64,000 nt of DNA from Aggregatilinea lenta (GTDB taxonomy: Bacteria; Chloroflexota; Anaerolineae; Aggregatilineales; Aggregatilineaceae), in assembly GCF_003569045.1 (NCBI RefSeq), contig NZ_BFCB01000001.1, positions 124,001 to 188,000 on the forward strand, given 5' to 3'. The notes beneath the pieces were generated by a model. It saw nothing but the letters and a program-made list of their open reading frames with translations, had not been told where the DNA came from and searched no databases. This document shows positions 34,332-44,376 of this stretch, piece after piece. The first letter of the stretch is position 1, and the number at the start of each line of letters is the position of its first letter. The translations under genes and the position numbers were made by a program.

Positions 34332-35321
34332 ATGGCGAAACGCTCCCCAACCTTTTACGTCTTCCACGGCACGGACGAGTTTAGCTGCTGCGCGGCGGTG
34401 CATTCGCTGCGCGAGCAGATGGGCGATCCGTCGATGGCCGAGCTGAACACGGCTGTGATAGACGGTAAGCAGGCCACCGCCGCGGGCGTGCTGGCCGCGG
34501 CGAGCGCCATGCCGTTCCTGTCTGACAAACGGCTGGTGATCGTCGAGGGCATGCTGACGTGGCTGGCGCGCAAGGGCGGCGGCAAAACCGCCAAGACAGA
34601 GGTCACGGCGCTGGTCGAGGGCCTGCCGGACCTGCCCGACTTCGCGCGTGTCGTGTTCGTCGAGCCGGGCACATTGTCGGCGCAGAACGCCGTGCTCAAG
34701 CTGGCGATGACCGCGCCGGGCGGCTTTCACAAAGCGTTCAATCCCCCGCGCGACCCGTCGCGGTGGATCGTGCAGCAGTCGCAAACCGAGTACGACACCG
34801 GCATCGAGCCGGCGGCAGCGCTGGCGCTGGCGCAGGTGGTCGGCGACGATCTGCGCGCGGCGGACAGCGAGCTGGCGAAGCTGGCGGCCTACGTGGACCA
34901 CCAGCGGGCTATCACCCAGGCGGACGTGGCCCTGCTGACGCCCTACGTCGCCGAGGCGGACGTGTTCGAGATGGTGGACGCGCTGGGGCGGCGCGACGGC
35001 GCGGCGGCGGTCCAACTGCTGCATCGGCTGCTGGAAGACGACGATCCGCTGCGTCTGTTCGGCATGATCGTGCGGCAGTTCCGGCTGCTGCTGCAAGCGC
35101 GCGAGTTCCTTAACGACGGTGGCGCGCCTAACCAGATCGGCTCGGCCATCGGCGTGCATCCCTACGTGGGCGAAAAGCTGGCGGCACAGGTGCGCTCGTT
35201 CACGCTGGCGCAGTTGGAGCGCATCTACCACGTCCTGCTCGAAACGGATTTGGGCATCAAAACGGGCAAGGTCGAGGGTGTGCTGGCGCTCGATCTGCTG
35301 ATCGCGGGCGTGTCGCAATAA
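34332..35321 (+). CDS. holA: DNA polymerase III delta subunit
   Basis: The 329-residue protein has HolA features: FYVFHGTDEFSC at the start of the AAA+-like domain I, then FLSDKRLVIVEGM. A degenerate nucleotide fold is followed by the C-terminal collar domain with LHRLLEDDDPLRLFGMIVRQFRLLLQAREF. It opens the sliding clamp as part of the clamp loader. The start at 34332 follows AGGAAA; upstream frame runs through an intergenic repeat and is not coding. Confidence 0.92.
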   Translation: MAKRSPTFYVFHGTDEFSCCAAVHSLREQMGDPSMAELNTAVIDGKQATAAGVLAAASAMPFLSDKRLVIVEGMLTWLARKGGGKTAKTEVTALVEGLPDLPDFARVVFVEPGTLSAQNAVLKLAMTAPGGFHKAFNPPRDPSRWIVQQSQTEYDTGIEPAAALALAQVVGDDLRAADSELAKLAAYVDHQRAITQADVALLTPYVAEADVFEMVDALGRRDGAAAVQLLHRLLEDDDPLRLFGMIVRQFRLLLQAREFLNDGGAPNQIGSAIGVHPYVGEKLAAQVRSFTLAQLERIYHVLLETDLGIKTGKVEGVLALDLLIAGVSQ

Positions 35322-35473
35322 CGGGCGCGGCGGCCACGGGTTCAGATTTATTCAGCAATTTTTCATCAATATATCCCCCTATCTTTAGAATAACCGGATA
35401 CACTTGAAGCAACAGTCTGGCCCCTTTTTGCGTATAGAGAGTAGAGTTCGTTCCACGCAAAGAGGATTGAGCG

Positions 35474-35749
35474 ATGTTTCACCTGGGATTTTGCGGGTGT
35501 TTCCAGCTGTTGTGGATTGTTCTGATCGGCGGCGCAGCAGGGTATATGGCCGGATGGGTCATCCGTGGACGCGGCTATAACCCGCTCGGCAACGTACTGC
35601 TCGGCATGGCGGGGTTTTTCGTAGGCGGTTTGTTCCTGGGTCGCGCAGGAGCCTACGGATTTTGCGGCGCAATCCTGGTGTCGTTTGTGGGTGCGCTGGT
35701 GTTGATTATCGGGGTGCGCATCTTTTTGGATGAGGACTTCGCCAAGTAG
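35474..35749 (+). CDS. GlsB/YeaQ/YmgE-family membrane protein
   Basis: The 91-residue protein has three hydrophobic helices (residues about 10-30, 38-58 and 62-85) with GGAAGYMAGWVIRGRGYNPLGNVLLGMAGFFVGG. This is the glycine-rich pattern of transglycosylase-associated (GlsB/YeaQ/YmgE) stress proteins. GAGG precedes the ATG. It is a small inner-membrane protein induced under stress in other bacteria; no enzymatic residues are present. Confidence 0.88.
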   Translation: MFHLGFCGCFQLLWIVLIGGAAGYMAGWVIRGRGYNPLGNVLLGMAGFFVGGLFLGRAGAYGFCGAILVSFVGALVLIIGVRIFLDEDFAK

Positions 35750-35786
35750 ACGGAAGAACAGCCAGCCGCCCGGCCAGACGTAGAAG

Positions 35787-36188
35787 ATGAGAATGGAAAT
35801 GGCAATGGCAAACCCAACCCATAACGGAAACCGGCCTCAGTATTTCGAGATTATCGGGCGCATCAACGATGAGAATGCGGCCCGGCTGGTCGAATCGCTG
35901 GAAACGGCCATCTCAGCCGGGCACCATCACCTCGTGCTCGATCTCAGCGGCGTGGACTACATGAACAGCGCCGGGCTGCGCGCGCTGGTGACGCTGTATA
36001 AGCAGGTCGAGCGTGTGGCGGGCACGCTGACCATTGCCAACCCCTCGGATCGCGTCAAGACGCTGTTCGCCCTGGTCGGGCTGGACAGTGTGCTCGACAT
36101 TGAGGAAGATAGCCTGTCGTCCAACAGCACGCGCCTATCTGAGTCGGACAGTGCGCTGCCGTACCGCGAGGTGTACTACTTCTCCTGA
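35787..36188 (+). CDS. STAS-domain anti-sigma factor antagonist
   Basis: The 133-residue protein has a STAS domain (about residues 18-110) containing LVLDLSGVDYMNSAGLRALVTLYKQ. The serine in MNSAGL is the phosphorylation site typical of SpoIIAA/RsbV-type antagonists. A 20-residue Ser-rich tail follows. In a dephosphorylated state such proteins bind an anti-sigma kinase and release a sigma factor. No kinase or phosphatase partner is adjacent. Four in-frame ATG codons lie near the start (35787, 35793, 35799, 35805); the first is given. Confidence 0.88.
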   Translation: MRMEMAMANPTHNGNRPQYFEIIGRINDENAARLVESLETAISAGHHHLVLDLSGVDYMNSAGLRALVTLYKQVERVAGTLTIANPSDRVKTLFALVGLDSVLDIEEDSLSSNSTRLSESDSALPYREVYYFS

Positions 36189-36220
36189 TCCGGCGGCGGC
36201 ACAATCAGATTGACACGCAC

Positions 36221-36245
36221 AACTCTCAGGCATCCCCTGAGAGTT
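36221..36245. terminator. Hairpin between convergent STAS and MBL genes
   Basis: A perfect 10-bp stem AACTCTCAGG/CCTGAGAGTT with a 5-base loop. It lies between two convergent stops and is likely a shared terminator, though the T-runs are short. Confidence 0.6.
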
Positions 36246-36268
36246 ATTGATTCTCGGTCACGCCGGAA

Positions 36269-36970
36269 TCACTGCCCGATCAGCGCCCGCAGCGCCGCGA
36301 GCCGCCCAGTGTCCTCCGACGCACGCCATACTGGCCCGTGCCCGCAGCAGATCACTGCCGGGTCCAGTGCCAGCACGCGCTCGATGCTCCGGTATGCCGC
36401 CGCCGTGTCCCACGTGATGCGCGGCTGCGTCGGGCGCAAGCCTTTGCCCAACGTATTGAGCGCGTCCCCGGCGATCAGCACGCGCTCCGGCTCCCAGAAA
36501 TAGCTGACGTGATCGGGGGTATGGCCCGGCGTGGCGATCACGCGGAGGCCACCCGCCAGATCGAGCACGTCGCCGTCGCGGACTTCTTTCGCAACGGGAG
36601 CCGTGCCGCGTATGGTATGCGCCAGCAGCCCGGCCAGCAGAGTCATCGGCAGCGGGACGTGGGGCGGGTTCCGGGGCTGCTCGATGTACTCGCGTGAGGC
36701 GGCGCTGGCGGTGATCGGTGCGCCCGTCGCGGCATGCAGCCCCTTCAGCCCGCCTATGTGGTCGATATCGCCGTGCGTGATCAGGATATGTTTCACGTCC
36801 TGCGGCGCGCACCCCAGGCGGCGCACGAGGTCGAGGATCGCGTTTTGGCTACGCGGCAGTCCCGCGTCGAACACGACCAGCCCGGCGTCCCCCGCGTCCA
36901 GCACATACACGTTCACCGCTGCCCCAAACAGCCCGTACAGGCCCGGCACAATCGGATTCGGTGTATCGGC
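36269..36970 (-). CDS. MBL-fold metallo-hydrolase
   Basis: The 233-residue metallo-beta-lactamase-fold protein has [11 protein letters not shown] (HxDxDH variant: T-H-G-D-I-D-H), [21 protein letters not shown] and CCGHGPVW providing the metal ligands. Note that the first His position of the usual HxHxDH reads His-Gly-Asp, so one ligand differs. It resembles glyoxalase II-like or quorum-lactonase-like hydrolases of unknown substrate. The start MADTPN is preferred; a start 12 bases earlier is possible. It is convergent with the STAS gene and divergent from the aminoacyl transferase gene. Confidence 0.88.
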   Translation of the reverse strand, partial: ADTPNPIVPGLYGLFGAAVNVYVLDAGDAGLVVFDAGLPRSQNAILDLVRRLGCAPQDVKHILITHGDIDHIGGLKGLHAATGAPITASAASREYIEQPRNPPHVPLPMTLLAGLLAHTIRGTAPVAKEVRDGDVLDLAGGLRVIATPGHTPDHVSYFWEPERVLIAGDALNTLGKGLRPTQPRITWDTAAAYRSIERVLALDPAVICCGHGPVWRASEDTGRLAALRALIGQ

Positions 36971-37124
36971 CATGAGCATCATCTCTTTCTCAGCAGTGAT
37001 CGCGCTTGTCTTTATTCTACGCGCTTCCCGCCCGTTTTGTTGCCGACCCCAGCCGGGCCAGCCATGCTACAATAACGTCATAAGCATGGTGCCAGACCGC
37101 GTAGTGCAGCAAGGAGCACCCTGG

Positions 37125-38312
<1,188 letters not shown>

Positions 38313-38334
38313 GCCAATACCGCAAACATTCCCC

Positions 38335-38362
38335 GTAGGGGCGTATTGCGATACGCCCCTAC
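38335..38362. repeat. CGCCCCTAC-type palindrome (28 bases)
   Basis: Identical to the copy at 29770-29797: a 12-bp stem GTAGGGGCGTAT/ATACGCCCCTAC around TGCG. It follows the acetyltransferase stop by 22 bases. Confidence 0.85.
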
Positions 38363-38426
38363 GCGTTGTTGTTAGGGCGAAAAAATCCGGGCGGGTTTGC
38401 AACCTACCCGCCTCTGCGCAAAACAC

Positions 38427-38446
38427 GGGCGGAGCTTGCTCCGCCC
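38427..38446. repeat. GGGCGGAGC palindrome
   Basis: GGGCGGAGC-TT-GCTCCGCCC, a perfect 9-bp stem. A decayed GGGCGGGTTTGCAACCTACC copy lies just before it (from about 38392). It belongs to the same variable-stem family. Confidence 0.65.
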
Positions 38447-38516
38447 ACGGATCGCCGTCCGGTGCCCTGCCTTTGCTTTTGCTAATCACTGAAAACTGAC
38501 CACTAAAAACTGCTTT

Positions 38517-38840
38517 TTATAGCTGGAACCCCGGCTTGAACTTGACCACCTTGCGATGATAGTTCGTACAGTACTGCGTCATCTTCGCTTCCAGCGCCTG
38601 CCACTCGTCGCTGCCGAGCAGGGTCTGAATCGAGTCGAGGTCCTCGGACACAAACTCGGTTTGACGCAAGGGCTGGTCCACGCCCCACGCGGTATGGAAC
38701 ACGCGAAACATATACAGGCCCCAGTTTTGTGCCGTCGGCACCATCTCGTTCATCACGAACTGGTAGTAGCTGTCCGAGAAGGCCGGAACCGGATCGTAAA
38801 ACAGCATCAGCTTATAACGCGGAATGATGGACTTCGTCAT
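38517..38840 (-). CDS. Hypothetical protein (possible dimeric alpha/beta-barrel fold)
   Basis: The 107-residue soluble protein is not assigned to a family. It begins SIIPRYKLMLFYDPVP and continues SYYQFVMNEMVPTAQNWG, MFRVFHTAWG, and a C-terminal helix EWQALEAKMTQYC with KVVKFKPGF. The beta-alpha-beta order (KLMLFYDP; long helix; RQTEFVSEDLDSIQTLL) resembles ferredoxin-like NIPSNAP or EthD-type monooxygenase folds. It lies 45 bases downstream of the radical SAM gene on the same strand and may be co-transcribed with it. Confidence 0.65.
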   Translation of the reverse strand: MTKSIIPRYKLMLFYDPVPAFSDSYYQFVMNEMVPTAQNWGLYMFRVFHTAWGVDQPLRQTEFVSEDLDSIQTLLGSDEWQALEAKMTQYCTNYHRKVVKFKPGFQL

Positions 38841-38885
38841 CGCTGCCTGGACTTTCCACCCGGTAAGGGGATCGATGTCGTCATG

Positions 38886-39956
38886 TCAGTGCCAGATGCC
38901 GGGGACTGTCGTGCCGCAGTGCGGACAAACGCCGCCTGTCCGCGCGAGCTTGTTCTCCTGAATCAGATAGCCGTAGCGCCGGATGAGCGTCGTGTGGCAG
39001 GACGGGCAAACGGTATCCTCCCAGGGATCGACGCGCCCCGGCAGGTTGCCCGCGTAGACGTAGTTCAGGCCCGCCTCGGCCCCGATCTCCGCCGCACGCT
39101 GCAGCGCATCGACCGAGGTCGGCGGCGGATCGATCATCTTGTAGTCGGGATGAAAGGCCGTCACGTGCCAGGGGATGTCCGGCGAGACGCTGCGGATGAA
39201 ACGTGCCGCGTCCCACAGCTCGTCGCTGCTGTCGTTGAAACCGGGGATGACCAGCGTCAGCACTTCCAGCCAGATGCCCGCGTCATACACCAGCTTGATC
39301 GTGTCGAGCACGTTTTGCAGCACGCCGCCCAGTTCGCGCCGGTAGTGCTTGTCGTTCATGGTCTTCAGGTCGATCTTGTACCCGTCCAGCCACGGCGTCA
39401 GGTACTCGATCACCTCCGGCGTGCCGTTGCCGTTCGAGATGTACAGCGTCATCAGGCCCGCGTCGCGCGCCTGCTTGAAGACTTCCACCGCCCACTCACT
39501 GGTGATCAGCGGCTCGTTGTACGTGCTCGCCATCGCCCGCGCGCCGCGACCCCGGGCCAGAGTCACGAGCTGCTCGGCGGACATGGGCATATAGTCGCGT
39601 CCGGCGGCCTCGTCGCGCAGCGTCTGCGAAATCTCCCAGTTCTGGCAGTAGGAACAGCGGAAGTCGCAGCCGAGCATGCCAAAGCTGAGCGCCACTGCGC
39701 CGGGAGTGATATGGAAAAACGGCTTCTTTTCGATGGGGTCGATTTGCAGCGCGCCGACGTACCCGCGCGGGACGCGCAGCACACCGCCGTCGTTGTAACG
39801 CACTTTACAGATGCCCCGGCGTCCGTCTTTGAGCAGACAACGATGCCCGCATGCCACGCAGCGGATCTTGTGGTCCGCCGCGTCTACGATCTGCACCAGC
39901 TCGCCGGGCGCGGTCATCCGATCCAATTGATCCTGTAACGTGACCATGCTCGTCAT
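38886..39956 (-). CDS. amrS: AmmeMemoRadiSam-system radical SAM enzyme
   Basis: The 356-residue protein has the radical SAM cluster C97, C101, C104 (GCDFRCSYCQNW). An N-terminal CVACGHRC pair and GICKVRYNDGG precede it, with YVGALQIDPIEKKPFFH as in AmrS proteins. The TIM-barrel half carries STYNEPLI and GYKIDLKTMND. A C-terminal zinc ribbon CPSCH...CPHCG (residues about 320-350) is present. The AmmeMemo system also includes AMMECR1 and Memo proteins, which are not in this window; the name rests on family resemblance. It generates a 5'-deoxyadenosyl radical, substrate unknown. Confidence 0.88.
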   Translation of the reverse strand: MTSMVTLQDQLDRMTAPGELVQIVDAADHKIRCVACGHRCLLKDGRRGICKVRYNDGGVLRVPRGYVGALQIDPIEKKPFFHITPGAVALSFGMLGCDFRCSYCQNWEISQTLRDEAAGRDYMPMSAEQLVTLARGRGARAMASTYNEPLITSEWAVEVFKQARDAGLMTLYISNGNGTPEVIEYLTPWLDGYKIDLKTMNDKHYRRELGGVLQNVLDTIKLVYDAGIWLEVLTLVIPGFNDSSDELWDAARFIRSVSPDIPWHVTAFHPDYKMIDPPPTSVDALQRAAEIGAEAGLNYVYAGNLPGRVDPWEDTVCPSCHTTLIRRYGYLIQENKLARTGGVCPHCGTTVPGIWH

Positions 39957-40129
39957 AACAACATCTCCAATGTTCCCTCAACCAGACTCTAACAAAATGG
40001 CGAGGGCGCGGCATGTCTGTGCAGAAGTTCGCAAGCCCGTCACGCGCGCCACATTGAGCGCAAAAAACAGGGTGCCCCGGCTCCCATTTCCCGGTATGAT
40101 CGGGATGTTGACGAACCGCAGGAGTCCCT

Positions 40130-41221
40130 ATGAATCACACCGATATCCACTCCCAAACACACACAATTGACGAGGCCGAACGCTGGCAGGCGTTCGAAGA
40201 CCGTGACCGGCGCTACGACGGCCTGTTCGTCGTGGCCGTGCACACCACCGGCATCTACTGCCGCCCGTCATGCCCGGCCCGCCGACCGCTGCGCAAGAAC
40301 GTCGAGTTCTTCGACTGCAACGACGACGCCGAGCACGCGGGCTTCCGCCCGTGCCGCCGCTGCCGTCCCGACGAGGTCGATGCGCAGGCGGAGATGGTGC
40401 GCCAGGTCTGCGCGCTGATCGACGCGGCGACCGGCGCGATCCCCACGCTGGACGAGTTGGGTGAGCAGGTCGCGGTCAGCCCGGCGCACTTGCAGCGCGT
40501 CTTCAAGCGGCTGATGGGCGTCTCGCCGCGCCAGTACGCCGACGCGCGCCGCGTGGAGCGCTTCAAAACACAGTTGAAATCGGGCGAGTCCGTCACCCGC
40601 GCGATCTACGATGCAGGCTATAACTCCAGCAGCCGCGCGCATCCCGGCGTGCTCGGCATGACACCCACCGACTACCAACGAGGAGGAGAGGGCATGACCA
40701 TCACCTATACGATCACCCCCAGCGCACTGGGGTATTTGCTGGTCGCGGCAACGGAGCGCGGCGTGTGCAGCGTGATGTTAGACGACTCGCCGGAGATGCT
40801 CGAAGCGGAACTGGCGCAGGAATATCCGCGCGCGGAACTGTACCGCGACGGCGACACGATGCGCGAGTGGGTGGATATGCTGGTGCAGTACCTGGACGGC
40901 GACCCGGCCCCGCTGGATCTGCCCGTAGACGTGCAGGCGACTGCCTTCCAGCGCCGTGTCTGGGACGCGCTGCGCGAGATTCCCTACGGCACGACGCGCA
41001 CCTATGCAGAGGTGGCCGAGATCATCGGATCGCCGAAGGCCGTGCGCGCGGTAGGGCATGCCTGCGCCACGAACAAGGTCGCCTTGATTATCCCGTGCCA
41101 CCGCGTGCTGCGCACGGACGGGTCGCTTGGCGGCTTCCGCTGGGGCCTGGATCGCAAGCGCGCGTTGATCGACCAGGAGAAAGCGACCGTGCCGGAAATG
41201 GTCGAGGATTACAGCATCTAG
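40130..41221 (+). CDS. ada: Bifunctional Ada: DNA methylphosphotriester/O6-methylguanine methyltransferase and activator
   Basis: The 363-residue protein has the N-terminal zinc domain with C44, C48, C75 and C78 (IYCRPSCPAR, PCRRCRP); C44 is the phosphotriester acceptor. An AraC-type helix-turn-helix is next (about residues 85-190), slightly shortened at SSSRAHPGVLGMTP. The C-terminal O6-alkylguanine transferase has acceptor C323 in IPCHRV. It repairs alkylated DNA and, once methylated on the N-terminal domain, acts as a transcription activator. No SOS box was found in front of it. Domain order and length match E. coli Ada. Confidence 0.96.
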   Translation: MNHTDIHSQTHTIDEAERWQAFEDRDRRYDGLFVVAVHTTGIYCRPSCPARRPLRKNVEFFDCNDDAEHAGFRPCRRCRPDEVDAQAEMVRQVCALIDAATGAIPTLDELGEQVAVSPAHLQRVFKRLMGVSPRQYADARRVERFKTQLKSGESVTRAIYDAGYNSSSRAHPGVLGMTPTDYQRGGEGMTITYTITPSALGYLLVAATERGVCSVMLDDSPEMLEAELAQEYPRAELYRDGDTMREWVDMLVQYLDGDPAPLDLPVDVQATAFQRRVWDALREIPYGTTRTYAEVAEIIGSPKAVRAVGHACATNKVALIIPCHRVLRTDGSLGGFRWGLDRKRALIDQEKATVPEMVEDYSI

Positions 41222-41287
41222 ACCACGTGATGTCCCTCCCCAAATCAAGTTGGAGCGGGAGAGACAAACAGAATGTCCGGTGGTTTT

Positions 41288-41318
41288 GTAGGGGCGGGTT
41301 TGCAACCCGCTCATTTTT
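41288..41318 (+). terminator. Palindrome acting as terminator of ada
   Basis: GTAGGGGCGGGTTTGCAACC continues into CGC TC and a run of six T. The stem GCGGGTT/AACCCGC is perfect. A member of the CGCCCCTAC family whose right end has become a T-run; it sits 66 bases after ada. Confidence 0.75.
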
Positions 41319-41404
41319 TATCTTGTTGACGCACATCCGGCGGCCTGTGCCATAATCACAGTATCCACACCGCATGCCTCATCAGACCTGTCGAGGACGC
41401 ATCC

Positions 41405-41887
41405 ATGAACGACACCACTTCACCGCCCGATCCCGCTGTGCACCCCCTGCCTGCCGGGCAGGATCTGTTTGGCGAGCATCGTGGGCTGGGCATCAGCGTC
41501 ATCGATTTCAAAGTCACACCCCGCGACGAGAACGGGCTGCTCGTTCTGGAAAACACCTTCCATGCCAAAGGCGGCCCGGCGCGCCACCTGCACATCGCGC
41601 AGGACGAGTGGTTTTACGCGCTGGAAGGGGAGTTTGTGATCGAAGTGGGTGCGGAACGGATGCGGATGCTGCCAGGGGATTCGCTGCTCGCGCCGCGCGG
41701 GGTTCCGCATGTGTGGGCGCATGTCGGCGCGGGGCGGGGCCGGATGCTGATTGTGTTCAATCCCGCCGGGCAAATGGAGGCGTTCTTCCGCGAGGTCACG
41801 CGCGCGGACGCGATGCCGCCGCAGGACCCTGCCCTGTGGCGCGCGCACGGCATGGAGCTGCTCGGCCCGCCGCTGCCGGTAGACTAG
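41405..41887 (+). CDS. Cupin-domain protein
   Basis: The 160-residue single-domain cupin has ARHLHIAQDEWFYALEGEFVIEVG holding H-x-H-x(4)-E, and the second motif PGDSLLAPRGVPHVWAHVG with the fourth ligand His. A C-terminal helix (MEAFFREVTR) follows. The likely metal-binding barrel has unknown activity. Its stop lies only 6 bases from that of the convergent recN gene. Confidence 0.88.
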   Translation: MNDTTSPPDPAVHPLPAGQDLFGEHRGLGISVIDFKVTPRDENGLLVLENTFHAKGGPARHLHIAQDEWFYALEGEFVIEVGAERMRMLPGDSLLAPRGVPHVWAHVGAGRGRMLIVFNPAGQMEAFFREVTRADAMPPQDPALWRAHGMELLGPPLPVD

Positions 41888-41893
41888 CCAGGG

Positions 41894-43636
41894 TCACGCC
41901 GTCTCGATGCGGCGGCCTTCCTTCGCGCGGCGCGCCAGCATCAGGATGTCGAACGCGCTCTGGCGCGCGGCGGTCGTCTCTGCGCCGAGCATTTCGGCCA
42001 GCTCGTCCACACGCCCGTGGTCGTCCAGGTGCTCGACGCGCGTCACGGTGCGGTCGTTTTCGACGTGCTTGCTCACCCTGTAATGCGCGTCGCCAAAGCC
42101 CGCCAACTGCGCGAGGTGTGTCACGCACAGGACCTGATGCGTATCCGACAGGCCCCACAGCTTTTGCCCGACGACCGTGCCCAACCGTCCGCCAATACCC
42201 TGGTCGATCTCGTCGAAGATCAGGGTCGGGATCTGGTCCGCGTGGGAGAGCACACTCTTGAGCGCCAGCATGATGCGTGCGGCTTCACCGCCGGACGCCA
42301 CCTTAACCAGCGGGCGCAGCGGCTCGCCGACGTTGGCCGCCATGTAGAACTCGACGCGGTCGATGCCGCTGCCATCGAACGCCAGTCGCCGCCCGCCCAC
42401 GTAGCATCCGTCCGGGTCCTCAAGCTGCGCGATCTGCACGTCGAAACGCGCGCCCTGCATACGCAGGTCGCCTAGCTCGCGCACGATGCCATCGGTCAGG
42501 CGTGCACCTGCGTCCTGGCGGCGCGCGCTAAGCTGCCCGGCCTCCTGCCCGATGCGGTGCAGCAGCCGGTCCTCGGCGGCGCGCAGTTCCGCCAGCCGCT
42601 CCTCGCTGTGCGTGATCTGGTCCAGCTCGGCACGGGCGCGCTCGGCGTGGTCCAGCACGGCGTCAATCGTGCCGCCGTACTTGCGCTTCAGGCGGTTGAG
42701 GATCTCCAGCCGCTCTTCGATCTGGTCCAGGCGGCGCGGTTCGTACTCGATGTTCTCGCGGTACAGGCGTATGGTGCGGGCCAGCTCATCGGCCTGCATG
42801 CTGATCGTCTCGGCGAGTTGGTAGTCGTCCTCCAGCGACGGATCGAGCTTGGCCAGCTTAGAGAGCACGATCGCGGCCTGCGCCAGCAAATCGACCGCTG
42901 ACGTTTCGCCCACGTCGCCGGACAGCGCGAACTGCACCTCCGTCGCCAGCTCCGCGATCTTCTCGGCGTTCGCCATGCGGTTGCGTTCCTGGCGCAGCTC
43001 GTCTTCCTCGTCGGTGCGCGGCTCCGCCGTCTCGATCTCCTGGACCTGATACTGCAGCATGTCGATCCGCCGGGCGAGCGCTTCCTCGTCGGTGAGCAGG
43101 CTGTTGATCTCAGCCCGCAGCGCCCCCAGCTCGCGCACCAGCTCGCGTAGCGCGGCGCGCTCGTCTTCCAGATGCGCGTAGCGGTCGAGCAGATAAAGAT
43201 GCTGCGACGCCTTCAGCAGCGACAGGTGCTCGCCCTGGCCGTGAATATCGACCAGCAGACCGCCCACTTCGCGGTAGGCGTTCAGGCTGCACGCGATGCC
43301 GTTCACGCGCGACTGGCTGCGTCCGTTGGCGCGCACTTCGCGCGTCAGCAGCACTTCGTCGGGCGTGTCGCCTTCCAGCCCTTCGGTTTCGAGCACCGCT
43401 TGCAGCGCCGCCTGCACGTGACCGGGCACCAGGAAGCGCCCCTCGATCACGGCGCGATCGGTCTCCGCGCGCACCAGCGACGTATCCGAGCGATCGCCCA
43501 GCAGCAGGTTGACCGCATCCACCAGGATGGACTTACCCGCGCCCGTCTCGCCCGTGATCACTAAAAAGCCGGGCGTCAAGATGAGCACCAGCTCGTCGAT
43601 AATCGCAAAATCTTTGATCCGCAGTTCTTGCAGCAT
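41894..43636 (-). CDS. recN: DNA repair protein RecN
   Basis: The 580-residue SMC-like ATPase begins LQELRIKDFAIIDELVL and has Walker A ITGETGAGKSILVDA. Two long coiled-coil regions (about 150-210 and 280-370) follow, and the C-terminal ATPase half has SGGEAARIMLALKS and TLIFDEIDQGIGGR. RecN holds and processes double-strand breaks. It is a classic SOS gene; here it is the last gene of a same-strand cluster led by nadK behind a SOS-box promoter. nadK-recN neighbourhood is common in bacteria, but in this genome three genes lie between. Confidence 0.96.
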   Translation of the reverse strand: MLQELRIKDFAIIDELVLILTPGFLVITGETGAGKSILVDAVNLLLGDRSDTSLVRAETDRAVIEGRFLVPGHVQAALQAVLETEGLEGDTPDEVLLTREVRANGRSQSRVNGIACSLNAYREVGGLLVDIHGQGEHLSLLKASQHLYLLDRYAHLEDERAALRELVRELGALRAEINSLLTDEEALARRIDMLQYQVQEIETAEPRTDEEDELRQERNRMANAEKIAELATEVQFALSGDVGETSAVDLLAQAAIVLSKLAKLDPSLEDDYQLAETISMQADELARTIRLYRENIEYEPRRLDQIEERLEILNRLKRKYGGTIDAVLDHAERARAELDQITHSEERLAELRAAEDRLLHRIGQEAGQLSARRQDAGARLTDGIVRELGDLRMQGARFDVQIAQLEDPDGCYVGGRRLAFDGSGIDRVEFYMAANVGEPLRPLVKVASGGEAARIMLALKSVLSHADQIPTLIFDEIDQGIGGRLGTVVGQKLWGLSDTHQVLCVTHLAQLAGFGDAHYRVSKHVENDRTVTRVEHLDDHGRVDELAEMLGAETTAARQSAFDILMLARRAKEGRRIETA

Positions 43637-43677
43637 AAGCGTCGTCGATCTACCCCGATAAATCGTGCCGTCGTCTG

Positions 43678-44181
43678 CTACAGGCGCAGCCCGAACTGCG
43701 CGGCTGCCGTGCCGGTCGCCATGAAGAGGTAAATGCCGATGGTCAGCGGATTCACCAGCAGGAACGGCAGCGCGCCCAGCACCACGCCCGCACCCACCAC
43801 CATCGCCGTGTAGCGCCCGCGCCGCTTGCCCGTCAGCCGCCGCACTGCCCCGCCGATCACGCCGCCCGCCGCCGGAGCCGCGAAGAACGCGATGAAGAAG
43901 AACCCGATGCGCGACAGGATGAACGCCGCCGCGAAGCTGATCGCCAGGCTGACGACCGCTGCGATCAGGTAATCATACGCCTGCGCGTTGAAGAACGTAT
44001 CCTGCTGCTGGCGCACGCACTGCTTGCAGCGATAGCCGACGGGCGTCAGCACGGCGCAGCGCGTGCACATCGGGCGACCGCAGCGGTTGCAGCGCAGATG
44101 TGCCTCAACGGTCGGATGGACGGTGCAGTACACGACCTCGTCTTCGGTCGCGACGTCTGTTTGGAGTTCAGGAGCTGCCAT
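43678..44181 (-). CDS. Zinc-finger (B-box-like) membrane protein
   Basis: The 167-residue protein has an N-terminal cytoplasmic zinc module (residues about 18-58) with CTVHPTVEAHLRCNRCGRPMCTRCAVLTPVGYRCKQC. This is the C/H spacing of B-box type fingers that in bacteria precede rhomboid-like or other membrane domains. Three hydrophobic helices follow (about 70-92, 95-115 and 125-165) with a GGVIGGAVRRLTGKRRGR linker. The function is unknown; a protein-recruiting membrane anchor is plausible. It starts 42 bases before recN and may be co-transcribed with it. Confidence 0.75.
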   Translation of the reverse strand: MAAPELQTDVATEDEVVYCTVHPTVEAHLRCNRCGRPMCTRCAVLTPVGYRCKQCVRQQQDTFFNAQAYDYLIAAVVSLAISFAAAFILSRIGFFFIAFFAAPAAGGVIGGAVRRLTGKRRGRYTAMVVGAGVVLGALPFLLVNPLTIGIYLFMATGTAAAQFGLRL

Positions 44182-44338
44182 ATCGATCCCGACTACTCTT
44201 TCTCAGTTGGTACGAGATTAACGCAAACCGGGCGCAAATCGTAGTTTATTTAGGGCACTCTAATAGTCTGTTGCCACTCTTTGTAAACAAGTTCCGTTCG
44301 CCAGAATATATTTTTTGTGTACTAAATTTGATATGCAA

Positions 44339-44359
44339 AACCTTTTGCGTATGAAAAGG
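44339..44359 (-). terminator. Possible terminator after the fic gene
   Basis: On the minus strand ACCTTTT pairs with AAAAGGT over a 7-base loop and is followed by TTTGC. It is weak. If active it would partly separate fic from the downstream zinc-finger and recN genes. Confidence 0.4.
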
Positions 44360-44376
44360 TGCAGTTTCTTCATATG

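Noticed and set aside
38556-39938. 460-residue open frame antisense to the radical SAM gene
   Set aside because: Spans two genes and an intergenic region on the opposite strand with shadow composition.
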